DNA from: Parietaria judaica
Taxonomy: Eukaryota > Streptophyta > Magnoliopsida > Rosales > Urticaceae
Length of the DNA stretch: 64,000 nt
Direction: 5' to 3'
Assembly: GCA_954871525.1 (NCBI GenBank)
Contig: OX940861.1
Location: 39,073,201 to 39,137,200, forward strand
Below the pieces are notes generated by a model. The model saw only the letters and a program-made list of their open reading frames with translations, was not told where the DNA came from and made no database searches. Made by a program: the position numbers and the translations under genes. Positions 38,047 to 49,422 of the stretch are shown here, one piece after another (position 1 is the first letter of the stretch; each line of letters begins with the position of its first letter).

Positions 38047-38905
38047 TTACTTTTTCTTGCTCCCAAGGCTTGATGCCTACAAAGAGTACAATAAATTAAT
38101 GTTCAATGGTTATATATATATATATATTTTGGTCGAGAACAATATATATATATATATATTATGAGAGTCAAATAAGTAATTAGCCAAGCGGTGATTAAAA
38201 CGATACAAGATTATTAGTACTGATGGGCTACGTATATTATCAAAAATACCAAATAATGGGTATGATGTTGTAATTTAAATAGTTCAACGGATCATATAGA
38301 GAAGATAGAACTTGAGAGGTTTTAAGCATAATATAAAAAGGAGAACAACAAAATAATTTGGAGACCAAAAACAATTTTTAAGCATCTTCAGAACCTGAAA
38401 AAGTGCCAACAACAGAACTTTTGAAAGTTGTTTCGTGAAACAATATAAATTAACATGTTTTCAAAAATATATTTACTACTTTGAAAATGGGAATATAAAT
38501 TATAAAGAAATGGGCATATGTCTCAAAGTTAAAAATCATTGTCCGAGTATAAATTGTTTTATATGTTCAAGAGGTGAGCGTTTGTTCAATATTTTAGTAT
38601 GTTCTACGGCTTTAAATTTGTATCTAAAATATAAAGTTTAAATAGTCAACCAATATTGAAATAGCCTTTGCTTTATGAGACTTAAGCTTTGGACCTCAAT
38701 GGTACACGTTCACACGCTCAATTAGTGAGATATGCCTTTATTATACTACCTTCTTTTTAGGCTCTCGAGGCTTGACCTCAGCCTTCTTCGGGGCGCTTTT
38801 GGCTGCCGGAGCTTTCGTTGTAGCGGCCGGAGCTTTCGGTGTGACAGCCGGAGCTTTGAGCACAGGCTCCTTTGCGGCGGGTTTCTCGGCCTTCATTGTT
38901 GCCAT
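38047..38905 (-). CDS. Small Lys/Ala/Pro-rich basic protein, copy 2
   Basis: Two exons on -: 38750-38905 (52 codons) and 38047-38076 (9 codons plus TAA), separated by a 673-bp intron from AAG|GTAGTA to TTGTAG|GCATCA. The product is about 61 aa, begins MATMKAEKPAAKEPV, contains repeated KAPA motifs and ends PKKKASSLGSKKK. It parallels the gene at 33078-33331 in start (MA.MKAE.P), exon-1 length, phase-0 intron after a PKK run and a short basic second exon. CTATAAAT lies at 38955-38962. The exon 2 assignment rests on the acceptor, the phase and the similarity of layout, so it is less certain than exon 1. Function is unknown. Confidence 0.58.
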
Positions 38906-38954
38906 TTTCTTCACAAATGAGAGTGCTGTGTTGGTTGATCACAAAGGGTCCTCA

Positions 38955-38962
38955 ATTTATAG
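38955..38962 (-). promoter_or_regulatory. TATA box of small basic gene, copy 2
   Basis: CTATAAAT on -, about 50 bp upstream of the ATG at 38905, matching the octamer upstream of copy 1. Confidence 0.6.
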
Positions 38963-39349
38963 CCTATTAGGCGAGTGTGAGTTGGAACTAGAATCTTAAC
39001 TGGCAGCCAATGGTGAGTAGAGATGTGATGTGATAATGGAACAATGACCAAGAAATGAGTGGGCTTCTATCAGATATTCGGATTGTATCAGATGCTTGAT
39101 CAAGATAGAATTTGATGATGTTACCATATTATAATATGCCATATATACTACTTGCCAATTTTTAGATATTTGGAGATATCTGCAGCGAAATACCCACGTA
39201 TTACAAAAAAATATCACACCTAATAAAAATAACTTCCTAATGACAAAAATAATTGAGCTTAATTTTCTTTTAACTTCCTAATGAGAAGTTTTACATAGTG
39301 ACATATGATTTGTCCTCGTTTTTGTTTTAAGAATACTGTAGTTCTTTGT

Positions 39350-40010
39350 TTTTTGACTGTGTAGAAAATAGGTTGTTGGAAGACTTATCAGAACAACATA
39401 AGAGTGGACTAAATTTGCTAAAGATTTGCGCATTGACAGAAGAGATATGCTACGAGAGTCAACGATCTTCTTCAGAGTTATTGCCACGATCGGCCAGCCC
39501 ATGCATCATCAAGATCTGATTGGAGCTGGATCTCTTTGAACCGATTCGATTGAAGGTATCCTTTGGTACCTTTAATCTATGAGATCGTAGAATCTTTCTT
39601 TGCCTTATTTGGAAGCCAATAAGACCGACCTATATAGCCTTCGCTGGATGTGGATGAACATCTAGCACTTTGAAAGTAGACGCACATATCTGCGTAATTC
39701 AGAGCTAGAGGGTCTTAAGATCTCATTCGCGGAGTGACGACTGGCTGTTGGAAAGTTGAAGCATCACATCGTTCTGAAGAGAAGCACGCTTTTTCCCTGG
39801 AGTTGGATCACCAGCTGCGCCTGGTCCTGAGGGGGAGTTGTATATTCCCTTGTGAAACTCAATTTAGTATCCGGTATAACCGGGTAAAATTTATGAATGT
39901 TTTCTAGTGGAATAAAATATCTGGGTCAGTGCGCACAGTAGGTTCCCACGGGGGTTTGCGAATTGCGTTACCGAATCGCGTGTTCACTTGTCTTTTACTT
40001 TAGGCACACA
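39350..40010 (+). mobile_element. Copia-like 3' end relic with polypurine tract
   Basis: 39350-39830 is a repeated sequence also found, interrupted, at 41450-41577 plus 51327-51610 (shared: TGTTGGA.GACTT.TCA.AACAA, GTGGATGAACATC..GCACTTTGAA, GAGGGTCTT.AGATCTCATT). At 39829 it reaches CTGAGGGGGAG, a copia-type polypurine tract, followed by TGTATATTCCC, a plausible LTR start. Coding is decayed. The family assignment is inference from the PPT and layout. Confidence 0.5.
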
Positions 40011-41449
40011 TTTCATAAAATAGGATTCTATTGTCTGGTTATATATTTGCCATGACAAAGTCACAAACATCGTGGGTATCCAATTTCAGATTTTGCTCCC
40101 TTCAACCAAATTTTTGCCTCTTTTGACTAGGTGGCTACATGAGTAATGTCACATGACTAACTTAGTACCTTAATTTTTGCATTGTAATACACATTTTAGC
40201 TACTATGCGTGAACTTAGCGCTCGTTGTTAACTCTTTGAAGTTGTAGCTCATAATATGACAAGTTCATATGTCGGCACATAAACTTCACAATACCAAATT
40301 AATGAAACTTAATTACTTTTTTCAAGGTCCTAATACAATTGAATATTTTTTGCCAAAAAAATTGAAATATAAATTATATTGTTTTGTAACACGTTATGCT
40401 GCAAATATTCTATATATAATTTTATATTTCTTACAGTCCAGAATATAATATGACAAGTAGATGGAACTTTAAGCTTTAGTCTTTTAAAGCAGCGATTTTG
40501 TTAACACTCCAAAATCTTGAAACTTGCTTATATTGAGGTTAATTAATTATGAAACTATGGGGTTTGCTCTGAAGACTGTAATGGGATTTTTAGGGTGAAA
40601 CTAAGCCGTAGCTGGGTACCCAGATTTTAGGCATAGAAATTAATTTAGAGAATTGGAAATTCGGAATTGGATCCGAATTATGGGTACCCAAAAAACTAGG
40701 TATTTCTTCTTTAAAAGTTTGGATTTTTGAATCCTTACTTCCGCAAGACCCTTTTAAACCAATTTGGTGCGCACCCGAACTTCTAGGCAAGCCCAGAGTG
40801 ATCCCCAGTCCCCACTATCAAAACACGTGGAGACGCGTTTATCTGAACTTCTACGGTATGATATTTTGATAATCGGTTTGCTGAACAAGATTCGAATTCA
40901 TTATATATATATATATATATATATAATATTTTGTCAGAATTAAACACAACAAAAATCCAACAAGAAATTACAAATAAAAATGTACAAACAACAAGAACAA
41001 GTAGTCATAATTTTGAATTTTTTTTTTAAATAATGAAAGTGTTATAATGCTTTTTTTCTTTTTTTTCTTTCAGGAAACTAGGTCAGACATATAATCATAA
41101 CTATCAATAAAAATAATTAATAATTTTCATGTACGCGCGTGACATAATAAAATTTTTATAACACTTAAATTAAATATAATTTTATGAAATATTATATATA
41201 TAATCAAATTTCAAAAAGCCGGTTCTTAAAAATAGGAACCAGAATTCGAACTGAATTTCAATCTGGATCCGAATACGACCAGGACCAAAATTTGAGTATT
41301 AACTATTTAAATTTGAATATTTTTCAGTTCAAGATAAAAGAATCTTATTTTTGGATGTGTTGTATAAGCGTGGATTCTTTTGTGTAATTTTGAGTTGAAA
41401 GTTAGACCTACCACTCTAGCGCTGCCTATAGGAATATTGTTTAGTTTTT
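40011..41449. other. AT-rich spacer with hAT-arm-like debris
   Basis: No gene is supported. 40600-40800 and 41205-41330 contain GGATCCGAAT / GGTACCC-like motifs recalling the CCGG-rich arms of the 18386-19152 element, but no paired ends were found. A (TA)n run lies near 40904-40925. Confidence 0.5.
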
Positions 41450-42062
41450 TTTTTTTTTTTTTTTCAGTCATTATGTGTAACACAGGTGTTGGACGACTTG
41501 TCAAAACAACAATCCAAGTCATCAGAGATCATCATTGTGTATGAGATCCGCGCATTAATGGAATGGATTTGCTTTGGAAAGTTGATAAGTACCGAAAAAA
41601 GCTATTGTTATATAGTTTAATTGTCAATAATTGTGAGATTAAAACAATAAAGTTATGGTAATTATGCTAATTATGTCACGAAACACGCTTGAGATTACTC
41701 TTTGTGTTTTACCTAATTGATTTGGATTTAGCTTGTTTTTATTTGAATTGATTCTATTATTGATTTTTTTCAAGAAACAAATAAATAAAGCAAGGACTTT
41801 TGGAGCAATTAACCCAAAGAAAAGATCAAAGGACCGTAGAGCAAATATGAAGAAGTCATATTAGAATGTAGATCGAATCAGCTAAAGCTAGAACAAGTAG
41901 GACTCATGAAGACTAAGTCAAAGACCACATCACGAAAGCCATGCACAAAATCAGCAACAACCTCCAAATTAACAATCACACGCATAAGGCCGCAAAATAT
42001 GGAACAACTTCCAATCAAATGTGTGTATAAATAGGGAACAGTAGGGTTTGATAATTCGTTCT

Positions 42063-42816
42063 TGCAGAGGGCGTTTTGCACCTCCCTCTTCCAGTCACAA
42101 AAATAATCACAAAGGACAAGTTAACAACAATGATCTGTGAATATTTTTGATTTATTATATTTCCGACAAGAGCTCAGTTTTCTTTCGTTGAATAGCTGGA
42201 CAATCGAAGGATCGAGTACAAGGACTTTCTCTATTTCTTAAGCCTTTCTCTTTCAGGACTTTCTCTCTTTTCTCTCTGGGTTCTCTCCTTTTCTTGCGAA
42301 CCCTTACAAATGAGGCTTAACTTGCCTTTTATAGAGTTTACATTTGCCCTCTCACATCTTTCCCGCCTTTAGCCACCTCCCATCACTAGCTTTTTCGGGA
42401 GTGATTCGAGGATGGCATGGTTAACCCATGCCTTACATCATTCTAGAGCAGTTAGCCAGAGTGGGTAGGTGGGCATCATTAAATGCACATCTCATCAGTA
42501 GTCATTCGGCTCTGCACGCCTCGTCGTCGATGCCTCTCGTCGAGTGGGTAGGTGGGCATCATTAAATGCACGTCGCGTCGATGGTCATTCGGCTCTGCAC
42601 GCCTCGTCGTCGATGCCTCTCGTCGAGGCGTGATGGGACACTTCGTCGCGGTTCACCTTTGCCCTAGTCAGACTTCGTCGCGGGTTAAACCTCCTCGAGG
42701 ATGTTCCTTGGTTGACCATCGGTCAACGAACTTCCTCGCCATCATCTCACGTCGTTTATGGGAAAAAACGACACGAGTTGTGTTAAGGATGGATTTGACC
42801 GAATCCGACCTTAACA
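42063..42816 (-). repeat. 3' LTR of the non-autonomous element
   Basis: On - it starts TGTTAAGGTCGG and ends CTCTGCA. It contains an internal 83-bp tandem duplication (42461-42626; GTGGGTAGGTGGGCATCATT at 42461 and 42544). The same duplication is in the other LTR, so it predates insertion. Confidence 0.9.
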
Positions 42817-42832
42817 GTTAGTCCCCCATTTT
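42817..42832 (-). other. Polypurine tract
   Basis: AAAATGGGGGACTAAC on -, directly before the 3' LTR. With the PBS at the other end it fixes the element's orientation. Confidence 0.75.
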
Positions 42833-43148
42833 ATCAAGTGTATACACTTGGCAAAATGAAATATAACTTCTTGGCGATCAGTCTTAACAAGTCTTCATCG
42901 ACGAGCCTTTAGCGACGAAGATGCTTTCGCATTTTCCGACATTATCTGATTACGGGCCTCACACTGACTTGCTTTCCCAGGTTGTCAACCTCGAATCCCT
43001 CACCTGTCTCTTCAGCATTAAATGCCACCCCTTCGCACTTGAGTATCCTTGGGGGTTTATAACGGGCCCTTGACCTGAGCCGTTGATGAACTCGCACGCT
43101 TTGAATCTAGATCGTTGGATCGACACGCGCCTCTTCTTTCCATCTCCT

Positions 43149-43156
43149 CTATAAAT
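43149..43156 (+). promoter_or_regulatory. TATA box of the antisense gene
   Basis: CTATAAAT, followed by a CT-rich leader and the ATG at 43295. It suggests that the plus-strand gene inside the element has its own promoter, separate from the minus-strand LTR promoter. Confidence 0.55.
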
Positions 43157-43294
43157 TCGGGGTTTCTGCCTCCTTTTGACACTTTCCAAACTTTCAAAAA
43201 CTCTCTCAGAACCGCTCTTGCGATTTCATCTCCCCGCTCTTACTTTGATTTTCTCATCTTCGGATTTCTTCCCTCTTCTCTCCCAGACGCTTCA

Positions 43295-46200
43295 ATGGCT
43301 CCTTCCGGCCCCGGACCGGTCTTCAAGACCCAAAGCCCTCCCTATGTCATGTCGACGAAGAGACTGCAGGTCATCGCTGAAGAATTTTTAGACTCGGAGT
43401 CTTTCCACGCACGTCTTCCTTACGAGGGTGAACTCGCCGACGCGCCTCAGAGCGACTATGTGTGCGTCTACTAGTCGTTCTTCCGAATCGTCGGCCTCCA
43501 TCTTCCCGTGCCGCATCTGATCGTGGCGTTCCTCTATGCCTTTAGGGTTCCAATCACCCAGGTGAGCCCTAACACCATCCGCCTTCTCTTATGCACGCTC
43601 GCCATTGCATGCGAGCAGAAAGTGGAGCTTACGCTCGAGGATTTGATGCGCCTCTACAAGTTCTCTCGGAAAGTGAAGAACCTTGGCCGCTTCTCCATCT
43701 CCCATCGCTTTCGGCCGTATATCCTCGATAATACGCCGTCGAACAAGTCCGGCTGGGAGAACAAATATTTTTTTGTTAAGGTGAACAGTGCCAACTTTGG
43801 TCCCCACCATGCTTTTCTTCCGAGGGAGTGGGTCCTCGAGGGAACGGATCTCCCTCGTTTTAAGCCCGAGGAGGATGAGGAAGCTGACGCGCGGTTCAAA
43901 GAGATCCACGCTGCTCTCCTCGCCAACCCTCGACGAGATTGGAGTAAGGACTTCGGGGATCAACGGGTCGAAAAATCTGGGGTCTACCAGCTGGTCAACA
44001 CCCATGGGCCGTCCCCAGACACCATCCTCCCGGCGGGCTTCTCTCGCGAGCCCGTTCCGGAAGGCTCTTCTGTGGAGCGGAAGAAATCTGCTCCTAAGTT
44101 GAGGAGGAAGTCCAAAGAGGATCTTGTTGTCGTCAAGGGAGATACTCCCGTCGAGCGAGAGCGGGATGTGCAAAGGTCGTCGAAGTCCCAGGCGGGACCC
44201 GGCGCTCCTCGCTACATAGGACTTACCCTTCGAGAGGGTGGCTCCTCGGGCAAGCGTCCGATCGAGGACGTTCGCGACGAGCGGCGAGCGACGTCTAGGA
44301 CGGACCCCACCGCTCGCTCCCCGACGGAGGTCTCTCGCTCCTCGAAGAGATCTCCTCGAGAAGAAAGTTCTTCGGGCAAGCGGCCCGTCGAGGAGACATG
44401 CGAAGCTCCCATCGCGAAGAGGGCTAAGATTTCTGCTCCGGCCTCCGTCCCCGAAGTCGCTACTCCGGCTCGGGAAGCCGTAAAGGAAGTTTCGGGCTCC
44501 GCGCCGCCAGGCGAGACCGGGACGGTGGAAAAGGTGCCGAGCGGGCGCGCGCATCTTGTTAAGGGCCTAAGGCAGAGGGTGGAGTTCTTCGGCGGTTTCA
44601 AGAATCTGGTCGTAGCGCCAAATGCTCCTCATCCGCCCGCCTTGGGGGCTGAAAGTTCTCTCCCTTCCCCAGATCTTGGGGCCACGACCCAGCCCCTTCC
44701 TCCGTCACCCCGGGGGACTTCCGACGAAGCGATGCGGGATTCAGCTGCTGTCCTTACGTCTTCGATTCAGACTCCGGTCGAAGAGACCCTTGCTCCGATC
44801 GAAGGGAGCACGGAGCCCCTTGGCGGGGAAGGAGAGGCAGGACATGCCTCTTCCGCGGAGCAAATAGGGGACCAGAGAGGGATCCCCGAGTACGTCGGGC
44901 AAGAGGCTATTCCTTCTGGGCCAGAGGCTTCTGCCAATGCGCCCGACATCGAAATCCTTGAGAGCTTGGACGTTCAGCCCGCCTCAGAGCCTACCAGTGC
45001 TTCTGCCCTCTAGGTTTCTCTCGTCCCCCTTCCTGGTGCGTTGGCAATGTCATCGGGGGAAGACCCCCCCCCCCCCCCTCCCCCATCGGGGCGCCTCATC
45101 TCCCTCGGACAACTTGACGCTCTTCGCCCTCCCGCGATCTCGGGAAGGCACTCGCTGAATCATCATGGGTTCAAGCTCGCTTTCCTGCTTTTTCATTTCC
45201 GAGCCCGCCTCCTGAGGATTGGGAGATTTGCTCTTCCACCGTGTGTGGGAGTCTCACCCTGGAGGCCGGAGCCTCGCACGGGGTCATCGATTCTCTCGAC
45301 AAGTTTGAGGGTTATTCCGAAGGCGCCTCCCACATCCTTCGAGGGTTAGCTCGGCTGAATGACATGATTGTCACCGAGCGGCGATCCGCCACTAAGGTCA
45401 AAGGAGAGATGCTCGAGCTATCAGCGAAGCTCGCATCGGCCCAGGTACAGGCCGGGGAACTTTCCTCGGAACTTGTAAAGACGAAGTCCGCTTTGGAGTC
45501 GGAGACTTTATTACGTCGGGCCACGGAAACTGAGCTCGTGGTGTTGAAGAGCTCCCTTGCTGCTAAGGAGGAGTCTCTCGTCGAAGAGCGGGAACGCTCT
45601 TGGCTGAAGGCTGAGTGCCTTGCCCAGATTAGCGAAGCTGTCGGCGCGCCGCACGCCGATGAAGATCGCCTGGTGTCCCGGGTCACGACCGCGTTGAAGG
45701 GACTCGCCGAAGACCTCGAGCCTGTGAGGGCCGAGGTGGTTGAGGAGCGTCATGGCCGAGAGCGCCTGTTTGAGAGCGCCCAAGCCAAGTTGGAGCGTCT
45801 TTCGACGAGGTTTGATTTTCTCGACCAATCCGTCAACGCCCACCGCTCGACCGCTGCTTACCAGGCCAATATCATTTTGGTTGAGGGGCTTCCTCTTTCG
45901 GCGTCCTTCGAAAGCCTCAGGACTCACCTGCCGTCGTGGTACGAACTCCGCGACAAGCATCGAGCCGAAGCGGGCGAGCTGGACCAAAAGGCCTCCGTGG
46001 ACCCCAGCTCTCCGCCGCTCTCCCCCTGCAGGCCGCCCGTCATTGACGGTCGGTGGGTCGATGGCCTTGTCCCAGAGGGAGCTCCTCTCGAGCCTTCCTC
46101 ACACGACGAGTATGGCTCAAACATCGAGATCCTGGCGCCTCCGGAGCCCATGGTATAGGACGTCCTCCCGGAGCCTTTCCTTTATCATTTTTTTTGTTTT

Positions 46201-47389
46201 GAACGATGTGCTTCCTTCTGTAATCCAAGTATTTCATTAAATTAATGAATATATATGTTTTTCGAGTTACCTCTCTTATTTTTTTTTATCACCGGGCCTC
46301 TTTACTATTTCCTTCGAATCTCCATTCTCTCTTTTCCCTCGCAGGCCGAAGGTGGTACTGGTATTCTTCACCCCGGCGCCTCTTTCCCCAGCGACGGAGA
46401 AGGTCGCGAGAGGGCGGAAGGGTCAGCGTCGGCTCCCGATCCAGCGAGGATACCGTCGGAGAATGAAGTAGCTCTTCGCGAGACTACTGAGGCTAAGCTC
46501 GCAGAGTGCAGGGCAGAGCGCGACGAAGATAGACGCCTCCTCGCTATTGCCGAGGAATCCCTCATCGAGGAACGAAAGCGTTATCATCGGTGCGAAGAGA
46601 CACTCTAGGCGCAGCTTCGGCAGAAAAACGAGTGTTTCGCCCGAATCGCCGATGTCATAAACCTGCCACCCGATCGGGAAGAGCACATCTTTTTCCATGT
46701 TAATGCCATGCTGAGGAAACTCGCTAAGGACCGCGATACGGCTAGGAGCTGGGCGATAGAGGAAGAATTTTCTCGCGTACGCCTTTACCAACGAGCGACC
46801 GATAAGCTGAGGCATGCCTCTGAGAGGTTTGATGCTCTTGAGGAGACTGTCCGCATCCAGCGTCTGTTGGGCGGTGTCCTCTCGAATATCAAGCTTGTCG
46901 AGGGGCTTCCTTCTCGCTCGACCATTGGTGAGGTTCGAGCCAAACTGCCAAGGTGGCGCAGGCTGGAGAAAGAATACCTGGCTGACTTGGCCGAGCTGGA
47001 GAAGAAAATTACCAGTGTTCCTAACTCTCCTCCGCTTTCTCCTTGCCTTGCTTCGATCGCCAATGAGGCACGCTCACCGGACCTTGACGTTCTTCCCTCT
47101 TCATCGGGCACGGTACAGGGCAGTTTAGCTTAATATTCCGTAGTTTTACTTCTTCTTTTGGGTTGGTCCCTTACTCTCGGTTTCTTTCTTGCAGGCCGAT
47201 AGTAATGCCGACACTCCTCGCCCCGCGGGAACTTCTTCTAGTAGGCCCTCGGGGCTTCCCGACGACGATCCTGCGCGTTTAGTTGTTGATGACATTCTTC
47301 GCCGATGCTGCGATATCATCATCGAGGAGTGTGCCGATGCAGTTCTTCGCCAAGACTCCTTCGATGCCGTCGCTAGGCCGGAGGATTAA
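43295..47389 (+). pseudogene. PF04195-like 'putative gypsy type transposon' gene, antisense in the LTR element
   Basis: It starts MAPSGPGPVFKTQSPPYVMS. The domain region reads FFRIVGLHLPVPHLIVAFL, then QVSPNTIRLLLC, LTLEDLMRLYKFSR and SGWENKYFFVKV, the pattern of the plant PF04195 family. A basic Ser/Arg/Pro-rich stretch (about 44050-45010) follows, then coiled coils. Introns are 46153-46344 (ATG|GTATAG to CGCAG|GCCGAA) and 47113-47194 (ACG|GTACAG to TGCAG|GCCGAT), both phase 0. The last exon ends GGAGGATTAA at 47389. It is broken by in-frame TAG at 43472, 45011 and 46606 and by a frameshift between about 45080 and 45160, near a poly-C run. Two coiled-coil modules (about 45400-46080 and 46450-47070) are duplicates, each ending SPPLSPC. 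Function is unknown; similar genes are known as extra ORFs of Tat-type elements. Confidence 0.8.
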
Positions 47390-47580
47390 TCCCTGCAGAG
47401 TTTTGTAAAATGTATATCTCTAGGAATGTGAATGGATGAATTGTAAATAATATTTTGTAATTTGTACTTCGAATCTAATGAACATATGACTTTTCTTTAT
47501 GAGCTTGCTTGTGGTTGTGAGTTTGTTTATGGGTAAGGTGGGTGAGATGTATATCTCTCCCCTCCTCCTTTTTTTTTATT
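47390..47580. other. 3' flank of the antisense gene
   Basis: AT-rich DNA after the stop codon, with TGTAAATAATATTTTGTAAT and AATCTAATGAACAT that would serve as a 3' UTR. No other feature is seen. Confidence 0.4.
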
Positions 47581-48190
47581 ATTCGGCACTCCTGCCGTGG
47601 GCACTCTCGCCCCTTTACTCTCTGCTCGGCACTCTCACCGAGCAGTCTTCTTAGGCATTCTCGCCTATATTTTTCTCTGCTCGGCACTCTCTCCGAGCAG
47701 TCTTCTTAGGCACTATCGCCTATATTTTCCTCTGCTCGGCACTCTCGCCTATATTTTTTTTATTCGGCACTCTCGCCGTGGGCACTCTCGCCTCTTTATT
47801 CTCTGCTCGGCACTCTCACCGAGCAGTCTTCTTAGGCACTCTCGCCTATATTTTTCTCTGCTCGGCACTCTCACCGAGCAGTCTTCTTAGGCACTCTCGC
47901 CTTTTATGTTTTCTCGGCACTCTCGCCGGTTTGGGCTTGCTCGGCGCCGTAGCCGTATATATATTTTTATTAATTTTCTCGGCACTCTCGCCGGTTTGGG
48001 CTTGCTCGGCGCCCTAGCCGTAAATATATTTTTGTTAGTTTTCTCGGAACTCTTGCCGGTTTGGGCTTGCTCGGCGCCCTAGCCGTATATATATTTTTAT
48101 TAGTTTTCTCGGCACTCTCGCCGGTTTGGGCTTGCTCGGCGCCCTAGCCGTATTTTTTCTTTCTGCTTGGCACTCTCATCGAGCAGATTT
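47581..48190. repeat. TCGGCACTCTCGCC minisatellite
   Basis: Two related unit types. 47581-47900 has units of about 52-70 bp built on CTCGGCACTCTCACCGAG and CTTAGGCACTCTCGCC. 47907-48150 has four 66-bp units (CTCGGCACTCTCGCCGG, then TTTGGGCTTGCTCGGCGCC, then ATATATATTTTTATTA). CTCGG...CCGAG within the first type can pair as a small stem. It separates the antisense gene from the F-box ORF. Confidence 0.9.
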
Positions 48191-48360
48191 ATATATATAT
48201 ATATTAGTTTGGAATTCGGCTTGCTTCTCAAAGTCGTACGAAATAACATACATAAAAACATTAAAACAAAAGAAAAACAAAATGTCCCCCATGGAAAAGA
48301 ACAAAAAACAAAAACAAACAACTCCTTGAGCTTTTCCTCGCGTCGAGCTGCGCACGCGAT

Positions 48361-49422
48361 TTACTCCGTAGCTGGTTCGTCAGTGATCGAGCACGCTGAA
48401 GACACGACCTTTTCCATGGAGTCTCTACCGGGGCGCCCATCATTGCAATCCGTGCAAACGCAGGTGTACCACGTGAGACCAAGGCCTATGCACGACATGC
48501 AATAGCCATAGGCGGGCTCTCCGTGCCATTGGTAAACGCACGGTGGGCGAAGGGTGTTCTCCTCCTCGCTCTATGTGGGCTTCTCGTGAACCAGGATCTC
48601 CCTGTAGCATTTCCTGCAGTACTCCAGGTCGAGCAGGCGGCCACGTGGTGTAGGCTCGAGGCTGTAGGTCGTGCTTTCTTCTGCGAGCAATGGGGGAAGG
48701 TCCTCGAGTCTGGCCTTGGCTCCCTTCTTGTAGCTGAACCTGAGTCCGTTGACCCTTAGGAACTTTATCCCATGCTTTATCGTGGACAAGTTATCGACCA
48801 TGTCGTCCACGGTGATTTGGTGGCAGTTCGGCAGGCATAGCTTTATGATCGTGGGATTATTCTGCAGAACAGCTCTTAAAGCTGCGTTGGTGATCTCGAA
48901 ACATCTGTGCAGCGTCAGAGTTTCCATTCTCCCTCGAGACCTCGTTGCAAGGTTCATAAGGTTTTCGACTTCGATCCGCTCGCTCATCGGGTCGTCGACG
49001 TTGAGGTTTCCCCGAACCTCATCGCGCAGCGATGTGCACACCATCTCCACCGCGAGAAGCTCCTCGATGCCTAGGTACAGCAGGACGAACTCCATCGCAG
49101 GATGTGGTTTTTTGGCATTTCCAGTTTTCATCGAGGAAAAGCGTTGGGAGTGTTCGCCCGAGACCCTTTGCCGCTCCTGGCCCTGTTGATTTTCCGCGGC
49201 GTCTTCCATCATTGGACACGGCTCATTGCTCCCTGGACACTCCACATTCCTCCAGCCGTCCATCGTCACGTGATCATCTCCTCCTCGCGCTTCCGCCATG
49301 GCTCCCTCGGGCCATTCCCAACCTCCTTCGATGACGCTCCCATTTGCTTCCTCCTTTGTCGTGGTACTCGTCCTGGACTCGTCTGTATAGCTTTGGCCGG
49401 TAACTCCTTCCTCGAACGTCAT
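48361..49422 (-). pseudogene. F-box/LRR protein (SKIP14-like) captured in the LTR element
   Basis: An intron-free frame of 353 codons begins MTFEEGVTGQSYTDE and has one in-frame TAG at 48571-48573 (after residue 283); past it the frame continues to TAA at 48361-48363. Residues ~107-150 form an F-box (HPAMEFVLLYLGIEELLAV, VCTSLRDEVRG). Residues ~165-228 are LRR-like (LTLHRCFEITNAALRAVLQ, KLCLPNCHQITVDDMV, LRVNGLRF). Then come CRKC (269-272) and, past the stop, a Cys cluster (CMSCIGLG, CVCTDC). This layout fits plant F-box proteins of the SKIP14 group, which are SCF adaptors. It lies in sense just behind the PBS, where gag would be expected. The first 106 residues are acidic and unrecognised. 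SKIP14 is my best guess; a generic F-box/LRR is the fallback. Confidence 0.7.

Noticed and set aside
40590..41330. A further hAT element from GGATCCGAAT and GCGCACCC motifs
   Set aside because: No matching pair of ends or 8-bp duplication could be found, so it is noted only as debris.
43589..44601. Long minus-strand open frames of 321 and 129 codons
   Set aside because: They lie opposite the PF04195-like coding exon in GC-rich sequence, with no recognisable domain. They are antisense shadows.
47581..48190. CRISPR array
   Set aside because: The repeats are irregular and back to back without unique spacers, and the DNA is plant nuclear.
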